A stretch of DNA of 64,000 nucleotides from Rhizobium gallicum bv. gallicum R602sp (GCF_000816845.1 NZ_CP006877.1:1741501-1805500), one strand, 5' to 3'; positions 9,680 to 17,899 are shown, counted from the first letter of the stretch. The notes: a model not told the origin generated them from the letters alone. Numbers and translations: made by a program.

Positions 9680-10857
9680 GCGAGATCTCCTTGCATCGTT
9701 TGAAGCGAAATGAATGTCTTGAAGTCCGGCGTTACCTTCAGCATTTCGTCGCGCGTCTCGAAGCGCGCGTAGAGGATGGCGAGCTTGTCGAATGGCGCCG
9801 AGTTCATCGGCTTGCCGGTGGTCTTGAGCTGCGCGATGCGGACATCGGACGACGGAATGGAGTGCGAGAAGGAAAACGGCGTCGACGGCGTATCGGAGGT
9901 GATGGTGTGGCGCCCGAAGAACAGCGGCGGCTCGAAGCGCGGCGTGACCGAGAACGCCTCGCCGAGCAACAGCGTTATGACGAGGTCGGCATAATCGATG
10001 CCGAGAGACTGGTCGACGAGCGAGCCATAAAGATCGCCGGGGCAGCGCCGCATGCATTCGATGATCCAGACATCGTCGCCATTCGACAAAAACTGCGTAT
10101 GGATCAGGCCGTCCTGCAGTCTTAGCAGCTTGACGACGCGCGCCATGATGGCTCGCGTCTTCAAGCGAACGGTTTCGAAAAGGCGTGAGGGATGGTTCGA
10201 TGAATCGACCTGGTACGGATAGACCGTGCAGTATTCATCGACGAAGACGTCGAACGCAATCTCCTGATCCTTGATGAAGGCGGAATGGCTGTGCAGGCTG
10301 CCTTCGATGAATTCCTCGATGACGACCTCAGCAGTCCGCGAGTTCCGTCTGGCATCGGCGACGGCGGCGGCAAGTTCCGTTCGGTCGAAAATCTTCGTGA
10401 CGCCACGGCCGCTAAAACTGTCGCTCGGCTTCACCAGCAGCGGATAGCGCAGCGCCCCGGTCTCGATTGGCGAATCGCCCTGCAGGCGCACGGAGCGCGG
10501 GGCAGGGATATCGTTCCGCTCGGTAAAGCGACGGAATGCCTGCTTCGTGTGAATGATAGTTGCGGTTTCCATCGAATCGAAGCGCGGAAATCCGAGTTTT
10601 CCGGCAACGAAAGTGGTCGACATATAGGCGACGTCATTGCCCGTCGGCACGATGAAGTCGAAATCGCCGTTCTCGACGAGGGAAAGCAGCGCGTTCGGAT
10701 CGCTGTAATCTATGAAATATGATTGGTCCGCATGCGCATGGCAGGGTTCGTCCGGCCGGTTTCCGCAAACGGAAATATGCAGGCCGCGCCTTTTCAAAGC
10801 GAATAGAAGAGGAACTGCGCTGAAGTTACTGCCGACGAGCAATGCTCTCTTGGTCAT
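9676..10857 (-). CDS. ATP-grasp domain ligase
   Basis: ATP-grasp enzyme, likely forming an amide or similar bond from a carboxylate via an acyl-phosphate. It has an N-terminal pre-ATP-grasp Rossmann part (ALLVGSNFSAVPLLFALKRR), an ATP-binding segment LLVKPSDSFSGRGVTKIF, then VVIEEFIEGSLHSHSAF and the Mg-binding stretch IIECMRRCPGDLYG. About 393 residues from ATG 10857; ATG 10869 is an alternative. It overlaps the Gfo/Idh gene (ATGA) and points away from the FkbM gene. In this setting it may attach an amino acid or acid to a sugar made by the neighbouring aminotransferase; that is inference. Confidence 0.82.
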   Translation of the reverse strand: MTKRALLVGSNFSAVPLLFALKRRGLHISVCGNRPDEPCHAHADQSYFIDYSDPNALLSLVENGDFDFIVPTGNDVAYMSTTFVAGKLGFPRFDSMETATIIHTKQAFRRFTERNDIPAPRSVRLQGDSPIETGALRYPLLVKPSDSFSGRGVTKIFDRTELAAAVADARRNSRTAEVVIEEFIEGSLHSHSAFIKDQEIAFDVFVDEYCTVYPYQVDSSNHPSRLFETVRLKTRAIMARVVKLLRLQDGLIHTQFLSNGDDVWIIECMRRCPGDLYGSLVDQSLGIDYADLVITLLLGEAFSVTPRFEPPLFFGRHTITSDTPSTPFSFSHSIPSSDVRIAQLKTTGKPMNSAPFDKLAILYARFETRDEMLKVTPDFKTFISLQTMQGDLA

Positions 10858-11203
10858 TCTCAAATCCATTCCACGCATGCCTGGATGGTCAGATGCGCTG
10901 CACATTGGCCTGTTGGAACGGCACAGCCCGTAACAGGGTGTGCAGTCCCACTTCGTCCGTTTTCGATATACGAAGACAAAGCGGACGCGATAGCGAGAGT
11001 CATAGGATGCGGGCGTTACCTGAGGCTTGCCGCCTGGAGGCCTGGCGGCGTCTGTGTTCAACCCCCGTGTCGCTGCCTTGTTTGTGGGAAGCAGAAGGGC
11101 CGCCTTGTTAAGCCGATTACCATCTCATACGCTTTCAGCCGTGATTCCAACGTCCGCATCGGCCAAAGATGCAGACCGCAGCTGCGAAAAGAGACACCGC
11201 GTA
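10858..11203 (+). other. Divergent intergenic region, ATP-grasp / FkbM
   Basis: About 345 bp between two divergent genes, expected to carry both promoters. I see no conserved RNA or convincing reading frame. Open frames here are fragments that run into the upstream part of the FkbM frame and lack family resemblance. Confidence 0.4.
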
Positions 11204-12037
11204 ATGAATGAAAAACTGCCTGATCTGATTGAAGGCGAGCGTATCTTCTTCCAAAAGGTGTTCGAACGGCAGTCCCGCGCGACAATGCAGATGCGAGAGC
11301 AATGGCGCGCGGAAACGATTCTTCAGCGAAGAAGACGCGTGTCGTCGGAGATCTACGACCTGCTTGGCGGGGTGGTGAGATACGGTCCCTTCAAGGGGCT
11401 TTCGCTTGCGAAGAACAACTGGTGGGGCGGCGGCGACTTCGGGTCGATGCTCTTGGGCCTGTATGAGAAGGAAATATTGGATTTCCTGTTCTCCGAAAGA
11501 TTGGCTGGCTTTGAGAGCTTCGTCGATGTCGGGGCCGCCGATGGATACTATGCGATCGGCATGCTTCGGTCGGGCCGGGTGAAAAACGCCGTCTGCTTCG
11601 AGCTGAGCGAGGAAGGGCAGCGCACCATTGCATCGAATGCCCAGTCGAATTCCGTGTCGGACAGGATCGAAATATTCGGCGCCGCAGACAGGCTGTTTTA
11701 TGAAAAGCTCAGCCATCTTGATCTGGCGAAAACAGTCGTCCTCGTTGACGCCGAGGGTGCGGAATTCGAAATCTTCGACCACGACTCTTTGGCGGCCCTC
11801 AAGCAGGCGACGATCGTCATCGAGATCCACAATTGGGTTGAGGATTTCTGGGACAAATACACCCGTTTCCTCACCTCGGCCGCAGCGCTCTTCAATGTCG
11901 AATTCATTGCTCCTGCCGTCAGGGATCTGACGCAGTTTCCGGAATTGAACGATTTCACCGACGACAACCGCTACCTCATTTGCTCCGAGGGGCGGCCAAA
12001 CGTTATGCGCTTCATGGTCTTGACGTCCAGGGGCTGA
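11204..12037 (+). CDS. FkbM-type SAM-dependent methyltransferase
   Basis: Probable O-methyltransferase acting on a glycan. Class I SAM-binding motif FVDVGAADGYYAIGML is near residue 106, followed by VCFELSEEGQR and the motif-II-like VVLVDAEGAEFEIFD, the layout of FkbM proteins. The N-terminal 90 residues are Arg-rich and not diagnostic. The start is ATG 11204; the frame is open to 11027 but has no Shine-Dalgarno or homology-like sequence there. Length 277. It converges on the desaturase gene with 41 bp between stops. Confidence 0.8.
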   Translation: MNEKLPDLIEGERIFFQKVFERQSRATMQMREQWRAETILQRRRRVSSEIYDLLGGVVRYGPFKGLSLAKNNWWGGGDFGSMLLGLYEKEILDFLFSERLAGFESFVDVGAADGYYAIGMLRSGRVKNAVCFELSEEGQRTIASNAQSNSVSDRIEIFGAADRLFYEKLSHLDLAKTVVLVDAEGAEFEIFDHDSLAALKQATIVIEIHNWVEDFWDKYTRFLTSAAALFNVEFIAPAVRDLTQFPELNDFTDDNRYLICSEGRPNVMRFMVLTSRG

Positions 12038-12078
12038 TTGCGCCGAGAGGTCTGGAGCGCACCAAACGCTCCAGCCTG

Positions 12079-13068
12079 TCATTCAGGCATGGCATTGCCT
12101 TCCAATTTTGCCGATACTCCGATCGAGCTCCAGAAGTCCCGGGCAAAGAGATAGCTGAATTCCTTTTCCTCGCGCTCCATTTTGAGCTTGGCATTCAGGA
12201 TATCGTGCAGCTTCGGCAAATTGTAATAGGGAACAGATGGCATAAGGTGGTGCTCGGCATGGTAGTTCATGTTGGCATAAAAGAATGCGACCGGTGCCGG
12301 CAGATTGACCGTTCTTGAAAAAAGAAGCGCGCTTTCGTCCTTGTGATCTTCAAGACCGAGGTGTTGCGCAAGCGCCAGGACACGATTCGGCAGCGATCCG
12401 ACGAACGGCGTGACGAAAAACATGAGAGCGAGCGCAGGCGACAGCGTCACCAGGAAAAACAGCACCAGGCAGATCGCGTTGAGCGCAAGCATAGAGATCG
12501 CATCGGATTGGGCCGCGCGCCGTTCGGGGGGCATCAGTTTCAGTCGGATGCCCTTGCCGAAATATGCTTCGTAGCCGAAGGCGTTGCAGAGTGCATAGAG
12601 GACCCGCCTGCAAAGGCTTTGATAATCAAGCAGGACGAGGCGCGCTGCGCCCAGCAAGTCGAGCGGAAAATCACGATAGATTTCGCTGTCATCCTCATGG
12701 AAAGTGGAAGCGTGGTGGAACTGATGAGTTTTTTCGAAATAGCTCGGATTGTTCCAGGTCACATAGGAAAACAGCTTGAAGAACAGGATATTCAGCCATT
12801 TCCTGCTGAAGACTTTCTTGTGAAACAACTCATGGCCGATGCCGGCATAACCGGCAAACTGCCATAGGACGGCGTTAAGATAAAAGCATGCGAAAGCAAG
12901 CGCGGGATAACCGCCTTCCCACGCGCGGACCATCACGAAAAGCAGCCCGGCATGGATGCCGATCCTGAGCGCGAGGTGGGAATAAGCGATCCGGTCGTTC
13001 GGTGCCGTGAGTTCCCGGAACTCGTCCTTCGTCAGCAGGCTGCCGATTTTGATCTCGCTAGGACCCAT
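12079..13068 (-). CDS. Membrane fatty acid desaturase / hydroxylase
   Basis: Membrane di-iron desaturase, 329 residues. All three histidine boxes are present: GHELFHK, HQFHH and YHAEHH, the last in MNYHAEHHLMPSVP. Hydrophobic stretches flank the boxes (about residues 35-80 and 200-230). It would insert a double bond or hydroxyl into an acyl chain or isoprenoid; this subfamily is often seen with carotenoid or acyl-lipid substrates. Its place among sugar-modifying genes is unusual and suggests that a lipid-linked intermediate or lipid A chain is modified. It lies 2 bp downstream of the methyltransferase at 13071. Confidence 0.85.
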   Translation of the reverse strand: MGPSEIKIGSLLTKDEFRELTAPNDRIAYSHLALRIGIHAGLLFVMVRAWEGGYPALAFACFYLNAVLWQFAGYAGIGHELFHKKVFSRKWLNILFFKLFSYVTWNNPSYFEKTHQFHHASTFHEDDSEIYRDFPLDLLGAARLVLLDYQSLCRRVLYALCNAFGYEAYFGKGIRLKLMPPERRAAQSDAISMLALNAICLVLFFLVTLSPALALMFFVTPFVGSLPNRVLALAQHLGLEDHKDESALLFSRTVNLPAPVAFFYANMNYHAEHHLMPSVPYYNLPKLHDILNAKLKMEREEKEFSYLFARDFWSSIGVSAKLEGNAMPE

Positions 13069-13070
13069 GA

Positions 13071-13832
13071 TCAGAGCTCTATGTTGACCAGTGCAAAAGC
13101 CACAAGGCTGTTTGCGACATGGAAGACCACCTGCGATTTCGAGAATTCCGCCAAATACTCGGTGACGTCCCCGTGGATCTTAGAATTGTAGTCATGCCAG
13201 ACGATGACGCCGCGTTTGACGATGCCGAATGCGTTTTCCGTATCCGCCCGGACGATCTGGTGCTCATGCCCGCCATCGATGAAGATCATCTCGGCCGACT
13301 GGAAGGCCTCCTTGAAATTGATCGTCGTCGAGTCTTCCTTGACGAGCGTGAGGCGCTTCCGTTGCGCCTCGGTGATCGACGCGAGATAGGCCTCCCCGTC
13401 GATTTCCTGACGCTTGCGGAGATAGTCGTCATTCTGCTCGGCGGACGACAAGGCGCTGCGCTCGTCAGTCTCGGCTAGATGCGCCGTGAGGCCCTTCGGC
13501 AAGTCGATGGAGACCACATCGCAGTCTTCCGGCGTGTTTTCGATGAAAAGGCGTGTGGTGAAACCTTTGTACGTGCCGATCTCGATGATCTTGCGCGGCG
13601 TCACGATCTTGGCGAGCAGCACCAGGACAACCTGGTCGACAAGCGTGATGCTGCCGATTTCAATCGGCGGCAGGCTGGCGGTATACTCTGTCGCGATCTT
13701 CAATTCATCGGCGAGTTCCAAAAGTGCGCGCAATTTCAGTTCGTAAATTCCCGATTTCGCGGCAAGCGCGGAGCGTAACGTCGCGGCACTTTCGATGAGC
13801 TTTTGCATCCCTGACCCCGTCATTCCATCCAT
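13071..13832 (-). CDS. Class I SAM-dependent methyltransferase (Methyltransf_24 type)
   Basis: Probable small-molecule or sugar methyltransferase, 253 residues. The SAM motif KIIEIGTYKGFTTRLF sits near residue 80 and is followed by DVVSIDLPKG; the downstream motif AEMIFIDGGHEHQIV plus GVIVWHDYN is typical of the Methyltransf_24/cephalosporin-hydroxylase-like group. ATG 13832 is chosen (AGGATT upstream); ATG 13823 is an alternative. The longer frame upstream is antisense to the glycosyltransferase. It ends 2 bp before the desaturase and starts 43 bp after the glycosyltransferase stop. Confidence 0.78.
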   Translation of the reverse strand: MDGMTGSGMQKLIESAATLRSALAAKSGIYELKLRALLELADELKIATEYTASLPPIEIGSITLVDQVVLVLLAKIVTPRKIIEIGTYKGFTTRLFIENTPEDCDVVSIDLPKGLTAHLAETDERSALSSAEQNDDYLRKRQEIDGEAYLASITEAQRKRLTLVKEDSTTINFKEAFQSAEMIFIDGGHEHQIVRADTENAFGIVKRGVIVWHDYNSKIHGDVTEYLAEFSKSQVVFHVANSLVAFALVNIEL

Positions 13833-13875
13833 TGTGATATAATCCTTTGCGATTTCTATTGCGCCTGCATGGGAC

Positions 13876-14877
13876 TTAGAGACGTGTGCTGATGCGGGCG
13901 ATCCGTTCATCCAGTTCCGGGAACAATCCTCTCCAGTAGGAATAGTGATTGATGAGGTTCCGATAGGCGATGGGTAGATCGGAGGGCTGCAGGTAGGCCT
14001 TCTCGATCGCGAGATCGAGCACTTCCTCGTAGTAGGTGATCGAGTAGATAAAATAGCGGTTGGCCGCCGGATTGGACTGCGAATTGGAGTGCTGGCGGAA
14101 ATAGGAGAGGGGCATGGGATGCCCGACGATCGCCCCGCGGAGGGAGAGCCCAATCCAGGACGAAAGATCGAGCGGTCCGGAAATGATGCCATCCACGACT
14201 TTGAAAAGACCGAAACGGCCGGATTCATCGAAGCAATCGGCCGTCCGCATGAGCACCGACGAGAACTCGCCAAGCAGATTATGATGCTTGACGGCGGTGA
14301 TGCGTATGAAGTCGCGGCCCTCGATCACCTTCAGAGTGCCTTCGACCATCAATCCGTTGCCGAGATTCGTAACCTGGTTCCGCTCGTCGATGAAATAGCG
14401 CGGGGAAAACGCGAGTTTCGTCCCACTGTTCTGTGTGGCTTCAAGCGCCTGGAGCAGGTACTGGATGCAGAACGGATTGAGGACGTCGTCGTCGAAGAGA
14501 TATTTGATGTACTCGCCGCTGGCGAGCCCGGCGAGCCTTATGACGTTTTTGTACTCGGCAGGATCCGGATTGCGGCTGTACTGAACAACACCTGAGTATC
14601 TTTGGCAGATCTTCTCGATCGCATCGGTCGGGCAATCGTCGGAGACAATGATTTCCGTGTCATCGAAACTTTGCGCGATCGCGCTTTTCAGCGCGAGTTC
14701 AAAAAAATCGGGCTTGTAGGCCGGTATACATATCGACACGCGCGGCAAATGTTTCTCCCTCCAGGTGCCTCTCTCAAGCCATTTGAAACGTCTGCCCGTT
14801 CCGCCGGCAAGAGCGATGGTCGGCTTGCCATGCTCATAGAACGCGGACTTTACGCGAGGCTTGCGGAGGACACGCAT
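13876..14877 (-). CDS. Family 2 glycosyltransferase
   Basis: GT-A fold glycosyltransferase, 333 residues from ATG 14877. VSICIPAYKPDFFELALKSA opens the catalytic domain, EIIVSDDCPTDAIE gives the nucleotide-binding aspartates, and KYLFDDDVLNP is the DxD-like metal site. No membrane segment is obvious, so it is probably cytoplasmic and transfers sugar to a lipid-linked acceptor. It is the first gene of the minus-strand trio glycosyltransferase-methyltransferase-desaturase and begins 39 bp past the 3' end of the first tRNA-Glu gene. A GTG at 14922 would overlap the tRNA and is rejected. Confidence 0.83.
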   Translation of the reverse strand: MRVLRKPRVKSAFYEHGKPTIALAGGTGRRFKWLERGTWREKHLPRVSICIPAYKPDFFELALKSAIAQSFDDTEIIVSDDCPTDAIEKICQRYSGVVQYSRNPDPAEYKNVIRLAGLASGEYIKYLFDDDVLNPFCIQYLLQALEATQNSGTKLAFSPRYFIDERNQVTNLGNGLMVEGTLKVIEGRDFIRITAVKHHNLLGEFSSVLMRTADCFDESGRFGLFKVVDGIISGPLDLSSWIGLSLRGAIVGHPMPLSYFRQHSNSQSNPAANRYFIYSITYYEEVLDLAIEKAYLQPSDLPIAYRNLINHYSYWRGLFPELDERIARISTRL

Positions 14878-14915
14878 GGCTCGCCCGGCGATACAACTGT
14901 ATTTGAGAGGAGAAA

Positions 14916-15020
14916 ATGGCACGCCCTAGGGGAGTCGAACCCCTCTTCCCAGAATGAAAATCTGGTGTCCTAACCGATAGACGAAGGGCGCTTCCTTCGT
15001 GGTGGCGCCCTTATAGTCAG
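14916..15020. repeat. 105-bp perfect direct repeat, copy 1
   Basis: Identical base for base to 15761-15865. It covers the whole tRNA-Glu(UUC) gene plus 29 bp on its 5' side, down to the -10 element. Beyond the ends the sequences diverge, apart from functional promoter bases. Confidence 0.9.
14917..14991 (-). tRNA. tRNA-Glu (UUC), copy 1
   Basis: 75 nt including an encoded CCA. The 7-bp acceptor is GCGCCCT with AGGGCGT (G1-U72 wobble), the anticodon loop TTTTCAT sits between CCAGA and TCTGG, giving anticodon UUC, and the T-loop has GTTCGAC. Identical to the third copy. Confidence 0.97.
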
Positions 15021-15335
15021 CACCTTTGTGCGCCGCAAGCGGCAAAACGCGAAAAATTTGCGATCACGCAGATTTTTTCGAGGCTTGTGGAAAAGGCGGT
15101 TGGTGCAGCCGTGTCGGGACGAACAAACCATCCTGCACGGCTTTGTTCAACCATAGATGTGGCACCATCGCCGGGGCGATCATTTCGGACTTGTCGGCGG
15201 GCCTTGGAATACCGTCGGCGCTTGCTTCGCTCGGCGCGGGCGCGCCCGCCGCAAAATTGCCGCCGGCCTGACCCGAATCATGGATCGTTACTCAAGCTTT
15301 TTCCTAAATAACCATATGGTTTTGTTTGGTAAAGT
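14992..15335. other. Spacer between tRNA-Glu genes
   Basis: 344 bp. Apart from the promoter of the first tRNA I see no gene; small open frames have no Shine-Dalgarno and no recognisable sequence. Confidence 0.5.
15013..15041 (-). promoter_or_regulatory. Sigma-70 promoter of tRNA-Glu copy 1
   Basis: On the minus strand CTTGCG, 17 bp, CTATAA, close to the alphaproteobacterial CTTGAC-N17-CTATAT pattern. The -10 lies about 22 bp before the tRNA 5' end and is followed by a GC-rich GGGCGCC discriminator, as expected of a stringently controlled tRNA gene. Confidence 0.65.
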
Positions 15336-15410
15336 TGGTACGCCCTACGAGAGTCGAACTCGTCTTTACAGAATGAGAATCTGTCGTCCTAACCGATAGA
15401 CGAAGGGCGC
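15336..15410 (-). tRNA. tRNA-Glu (CUC)
   Basis: 75 nt with encoded CCA. The acceptor GCGCCCT pairs with AGGGCGT, and the anticodon loop TTCTCAT between ACAGA and TCTGT gives CUC. The D arm matches the other two Glu genes; the anticodon and T stems differ. Confidence 0.96.
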
Positions 15411-15431
15411 ATTGTGTCGCGTGCAGATAGG

Positions 15432-15460
15432 AACACTCGACCGCTTTCTCAAGCGTACCG
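15432..15460 (-). promoter_or_regulatory. Sigma-70 promoter of tRNA-Glu (CUC)
   Basis: Minus strand CTTGAG, 17 bp, CTATCT, the best match to the rhizobial consensus among the three tRNA-Glu promoters. The -10 is about 21 bp before the tRNA. Confidence 0.65.
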
Positions 15461-15760
15461 ATAAACAGACACAATGAAAAGAAAAATGGCACGCCTTGGC
15501 CCACGCCTTTCGCCCCGCGTAAAGGAGCGTGCGCTGCCAAGCTCGTCGGCCGTATCCAAATGCGACGCAAACGAGATGCCATGCCGGCCGAACAGTGGAA
15601 GTAGGATGCTCCCGAGCGAAATCATGTCCGTTACGGGGATAAGAATATGGCAGGAGTGCAGACGTACTCGGGCCGCGAACTCAACGAAGGAACCGGGGTA
15701 AATGTTTACCCGTGGTTCTACCCGAAACTGGTCCGACTTGACGATTTTGTCGTTGGATTG
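15461..15760. other. Spacer between tRNA-Glu genes
   Basis: About 300 bp upstream of the CUC gene promoter. A 75-codon plus-strand frame (15474-15701) exists but shows no family motif; I see nothing firm here. Confidence 0.4.
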
Positions 15761-15865
15761 ATGGCACGCCCTAGGGGAGTCGAACCCCTCTTCCCAGAAT
15801 GAAAATCTGGTGTCCTAACCGATAGACGAAGGGCGCTTCCTTCGTGGTGGCGCCCTTATAGTCAG
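15761..15865. repeat. 105-bp perfect direct repeat, copy 2
   Basis: Second copy of the repeat at 14916-15020, offset by 845 bp. Contains the third tRNA-Glu gene and its -10 region. Confidence 0.9.
15762..15836 (-). tRNA. tRNA-Glu (UUC), copy 2
   Basis: Identical to the gene at 14917-14991, with anticodon UUC and an encoded CCA. Confidence 0.97.
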
Positions 15866-15886
15866 GCGCTTTGGATCCCGCAAGCG
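15858..15886 (-). promoter_or_regulatory. Sigma-70 promoter of tRNA-Glu copy 2
   Basis: Minus strand CTTGCG, 17 bp, CTATAA. The -10 lies in the repeat; the -35 lies outside it but is the same hexamer as in copy 1, so it has been conserved while the spacer changed. Confidence 0.65.
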
Positions 15887-16035
15887 GGAATTTCGGATTT
15901 CTTTCAAAAAAATGACAGGAAGTCAGAGCCTGTGTGAGAGGCCGATTATCCGAGCTGAATCAATAGGCTGCCGACTGTTCCTTTTACGGGATGCTGCGGC
16001 GTTGCCGCAACGTGGTGCGGGAAACCGCGCTGCCG

Positions 16036-17109
16036 TCAGATAGCTCTTCCGTTCGGCGTCCTGGTGCGTCCGGCGCCACAGCTCCAGTTCCAGTCGCGGG
16101 TTTTACCGGTGTCGAGATGGACCGATTCGGTGTGGCAATAGGTGCCGACGCCGCCGCGGTCCGGCAGCGATCGGATAAAGGCGGCGATATCCCATTTGGA
16201 GACGCCCTCGATCTTGATATCGGCGGCATCGCAGGTCTTGTGCATTGATTCTTCGGCGCCGCCGACCATGCGGTTATGCCCCGCGTCGCGATATCCGGAG
16301 GTGACGATGACCGGCTTGCCGAAATGGGTCTCGACCGCCTTGATGACACTGAGCATCCCGGGCTTAAAGCAGCCGACTTCGACATTGCCATTTTGGATGT
16401 GCAGGCCGTTCGGTGCCACGCGCGTCATGCCCGGCAGAGACGCCTTCTCAAGGAGCCCGGCGAGGCCGCCGACGAGGTTCTGCTTCGGAGCGGCATAGAG
16501 CGCATTCATCGACCCGCCTTGCAGGCTTCCGGACGCGAGCGATGCCGTCTGATAGGCAGGTGCAAGACGTGTGTTGGTTTTTTCGGAGGATTGCTGCGGC
16601 AGAAGCATCGCGCCGTCCTGTGCCGGCTGGGCGGGCGGCGGCGGGCTGAAGACGCTGCTGCGCGCGGCATCGATGCCCTGAACGGGTGCATAGGCGTTGG
16701 CGTCCGCCGGCTGTATGATCGTTGAGGTCGTGTTGTTCTGCGGCCTCGCGGGCTGGGCGGAAAAGATGCTCATCGCGTTCGCATTGATGCGGCTTGGCTG
16801 CATCGCCAAGCCGCCGATATTGGCGGGCTGCGTGGACGCAGTGCCGGCGGACATGGTGGTGGCGTTGGAATCCTGCGCTGCCGCCGTCCGCTGCGCGCCC
16901 GACACATTCGTGACCATCGGATCACGATAGGCGCCGTTGGCGGTTTTGCCCGGCGTGTTCGCGGCAAGCTGCGCGGCTGAAGGATCGGCAGCTATGGCAG
17001 CTGCGGAATCGAGGGCCTTCTGGTTCGAGACGCAGCCCGACAGCGCAACCGCGGCAACAGCGATGAGAAGCGCGCCCGTGGCGGGCATCCGCTTTTGGAG
17101 AATGAGCAA
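16036..17109 (-). CDS. Lipoprotein with peptidase M15A / YcbK-like domain
   Basis: Envelope lipoprotein, 357 residues. The N-terminus has a signal sequence ending in the lipobox ALSGC (Cys at about residue 26). Residues about 30-210 are low-complexity and rich in Ala, Gln, Asn and Pro, probably a flexible tether. The C-terminal 120 residues carry the M15 zinc-site pattern: SGYRDAGHN, then SMHKTCDAADIKIEG and CHTESVHLDTG. Family members act on peptidoglycan cross-links or stems. The start could also be the ATG at codon 8 (MPATGALL). It stands alone between the tRNA cluster and gloA. Confidence 0.85.
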   Translation of the reverse strand: MLILQKRMPATGALLIAVAAVALSGCVSNQKALDSAAAIAADPSAAQLAANTPGKTANGAYRDPMVTNVSGAQRTAAAQDSNATTMSAGTASTQPANIGGLAMQPSRINANAMSIFSAQPARPQNNTTSTIIQPADANAYAPVQGIDAARSSVFSPPPPAQPAQDGAMLLPQQSSEKTNTRLAPAYQTASLASGSLQGGSMNALYAAPKQNLVGGLAGLLEKASLPGMTRVAPNGLHIQNGNVEVGCFKPGMLSVIKAVETHFGKPVIVTSGYRDAGHNRMVGGAEESMHKTCDAADIKIEGVSKWDIAAFIRSLPDRGGVGTYCHTESVHLDTGKTRDWNWSCGAGRTRTPNGRAI

Positions 17110-17263
17110 GCGACGGTCTCCGTTGGTGCGGAGAACGATTCAACCGTGTCGTCTTCCGCTTCGAGTCGTCCGGAGAGTGCCTACGGGGCGGGCTTGCGGC
17201 AAGCGCGAAGCGGGCGCGGCTGCCCGAAATCGCAAAAACCGCAAGCCTCGCAAAAGCCTCAGC

Positions 17264-17704
17264 TTACCAGGCGCCGGTATTGCCCATCGAAAGCCACGGC
17301 TCGGCCGCCGGAAGGCTGCCGTTTTTCTGCAGGATTTCGATGGAAATCCCGTCCGGCGAACGAACGAAGGCCATGCGGCCGTCGCGTGGTGGACGGTTGA
17401 TGGTGATGTTATTGTCCATCAGATGCCGGCAGGTCGCATAGATGTCGTCGACCTCGTAGGCGAGGTGGCCGAAGTTGCGTCCGCCGGTATACTCCTCGGA
17501 ATCCCAATTGTAGGTAAGTTCGAGGCAGGGGGCGCCATTTTTCTCTGCATTTGTGATATCCTCGTTTGCGGCGAGGAAAACCAGGGTAAAACGGCCGCTT
17601 TCGTTTTCGGAGCGCCGGATTTCCTTCAGGCCGAACAGCGTGCCGTAGAAATGCAGGGAGGCATCCAGATCCTTCACGCGGACCATAGTGTGGAGATAAC
17701 GCAT
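17264..17704 (-). CDS. gloA: Lactoylglutathione lyase (glyoxalase I)
   Basis: Isomerises the methylglyoxal-glutathione hemithioacetal to S-lactoylglutathione. It is a VOC-fold protein of 146 residues. The expected metal ligands are visible: His in YLHTMVRV, Glu in CLELTYNW, His in FGHLAYEV and Glu in GISIEILQ. Length and motif order match bacterial GloA. AGAGAGGAAAT-type sequence precedes the ATG. It is divergent from the cold-shock gene. Confidence 0.93.
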   Translation of the reverse strand: MRYLHTMVRVKDLDASLHFYGTLFGLKEIRRSENESGRFTLVFLAANEDITNAEKNGAPCLELTYNWDSEEYTGGRNFGHLAYEVDDIYATCRHLMDNNITINRPPRDGRMAFVRSPDGISIEILQKNGSLPAAEPWLSMGNTGAW

Positions 17705-17840
17705 TCTATTTCCTCTCTAAAATGTGGGAGCTGCTTCGTTATGTGGCGGGGGGTCAGCTTCGGGCAAGGCATGCGACTAAAATGAGCAGTTGGGAATAAC
17801 CGAAAACAGGACTTGCGCTTATCCGTTACCAAGATGTTAA

Positions 17841-17854
17841 TCTTGATTTCAAGA
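17841..17854. promoter_or_regulatory. Inverted repeat upstream of cold-shock gene
   Basis: TCTTGA-TT-TCAAGA, a perfect 6-bp inverted repeat 46 bp before the ATG of the cold-shock gene, overlapped by a second one (AAGAT-GTTA-ATCTT). Could be a regulator site or part of the 5' leader fold. Confidence 0.35.
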
Positions 17855-17899
17855 ATCAGTTAACCGTAACAGTGTGACGCGTATTGAGGGGCTGGCGAC

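Noticed and set aside
15474..15701. 75-codon frame between tRNA-Glu genes
   Set aside because: No Shine-Dalgarno, no motif, and promoter-rich surroundings.
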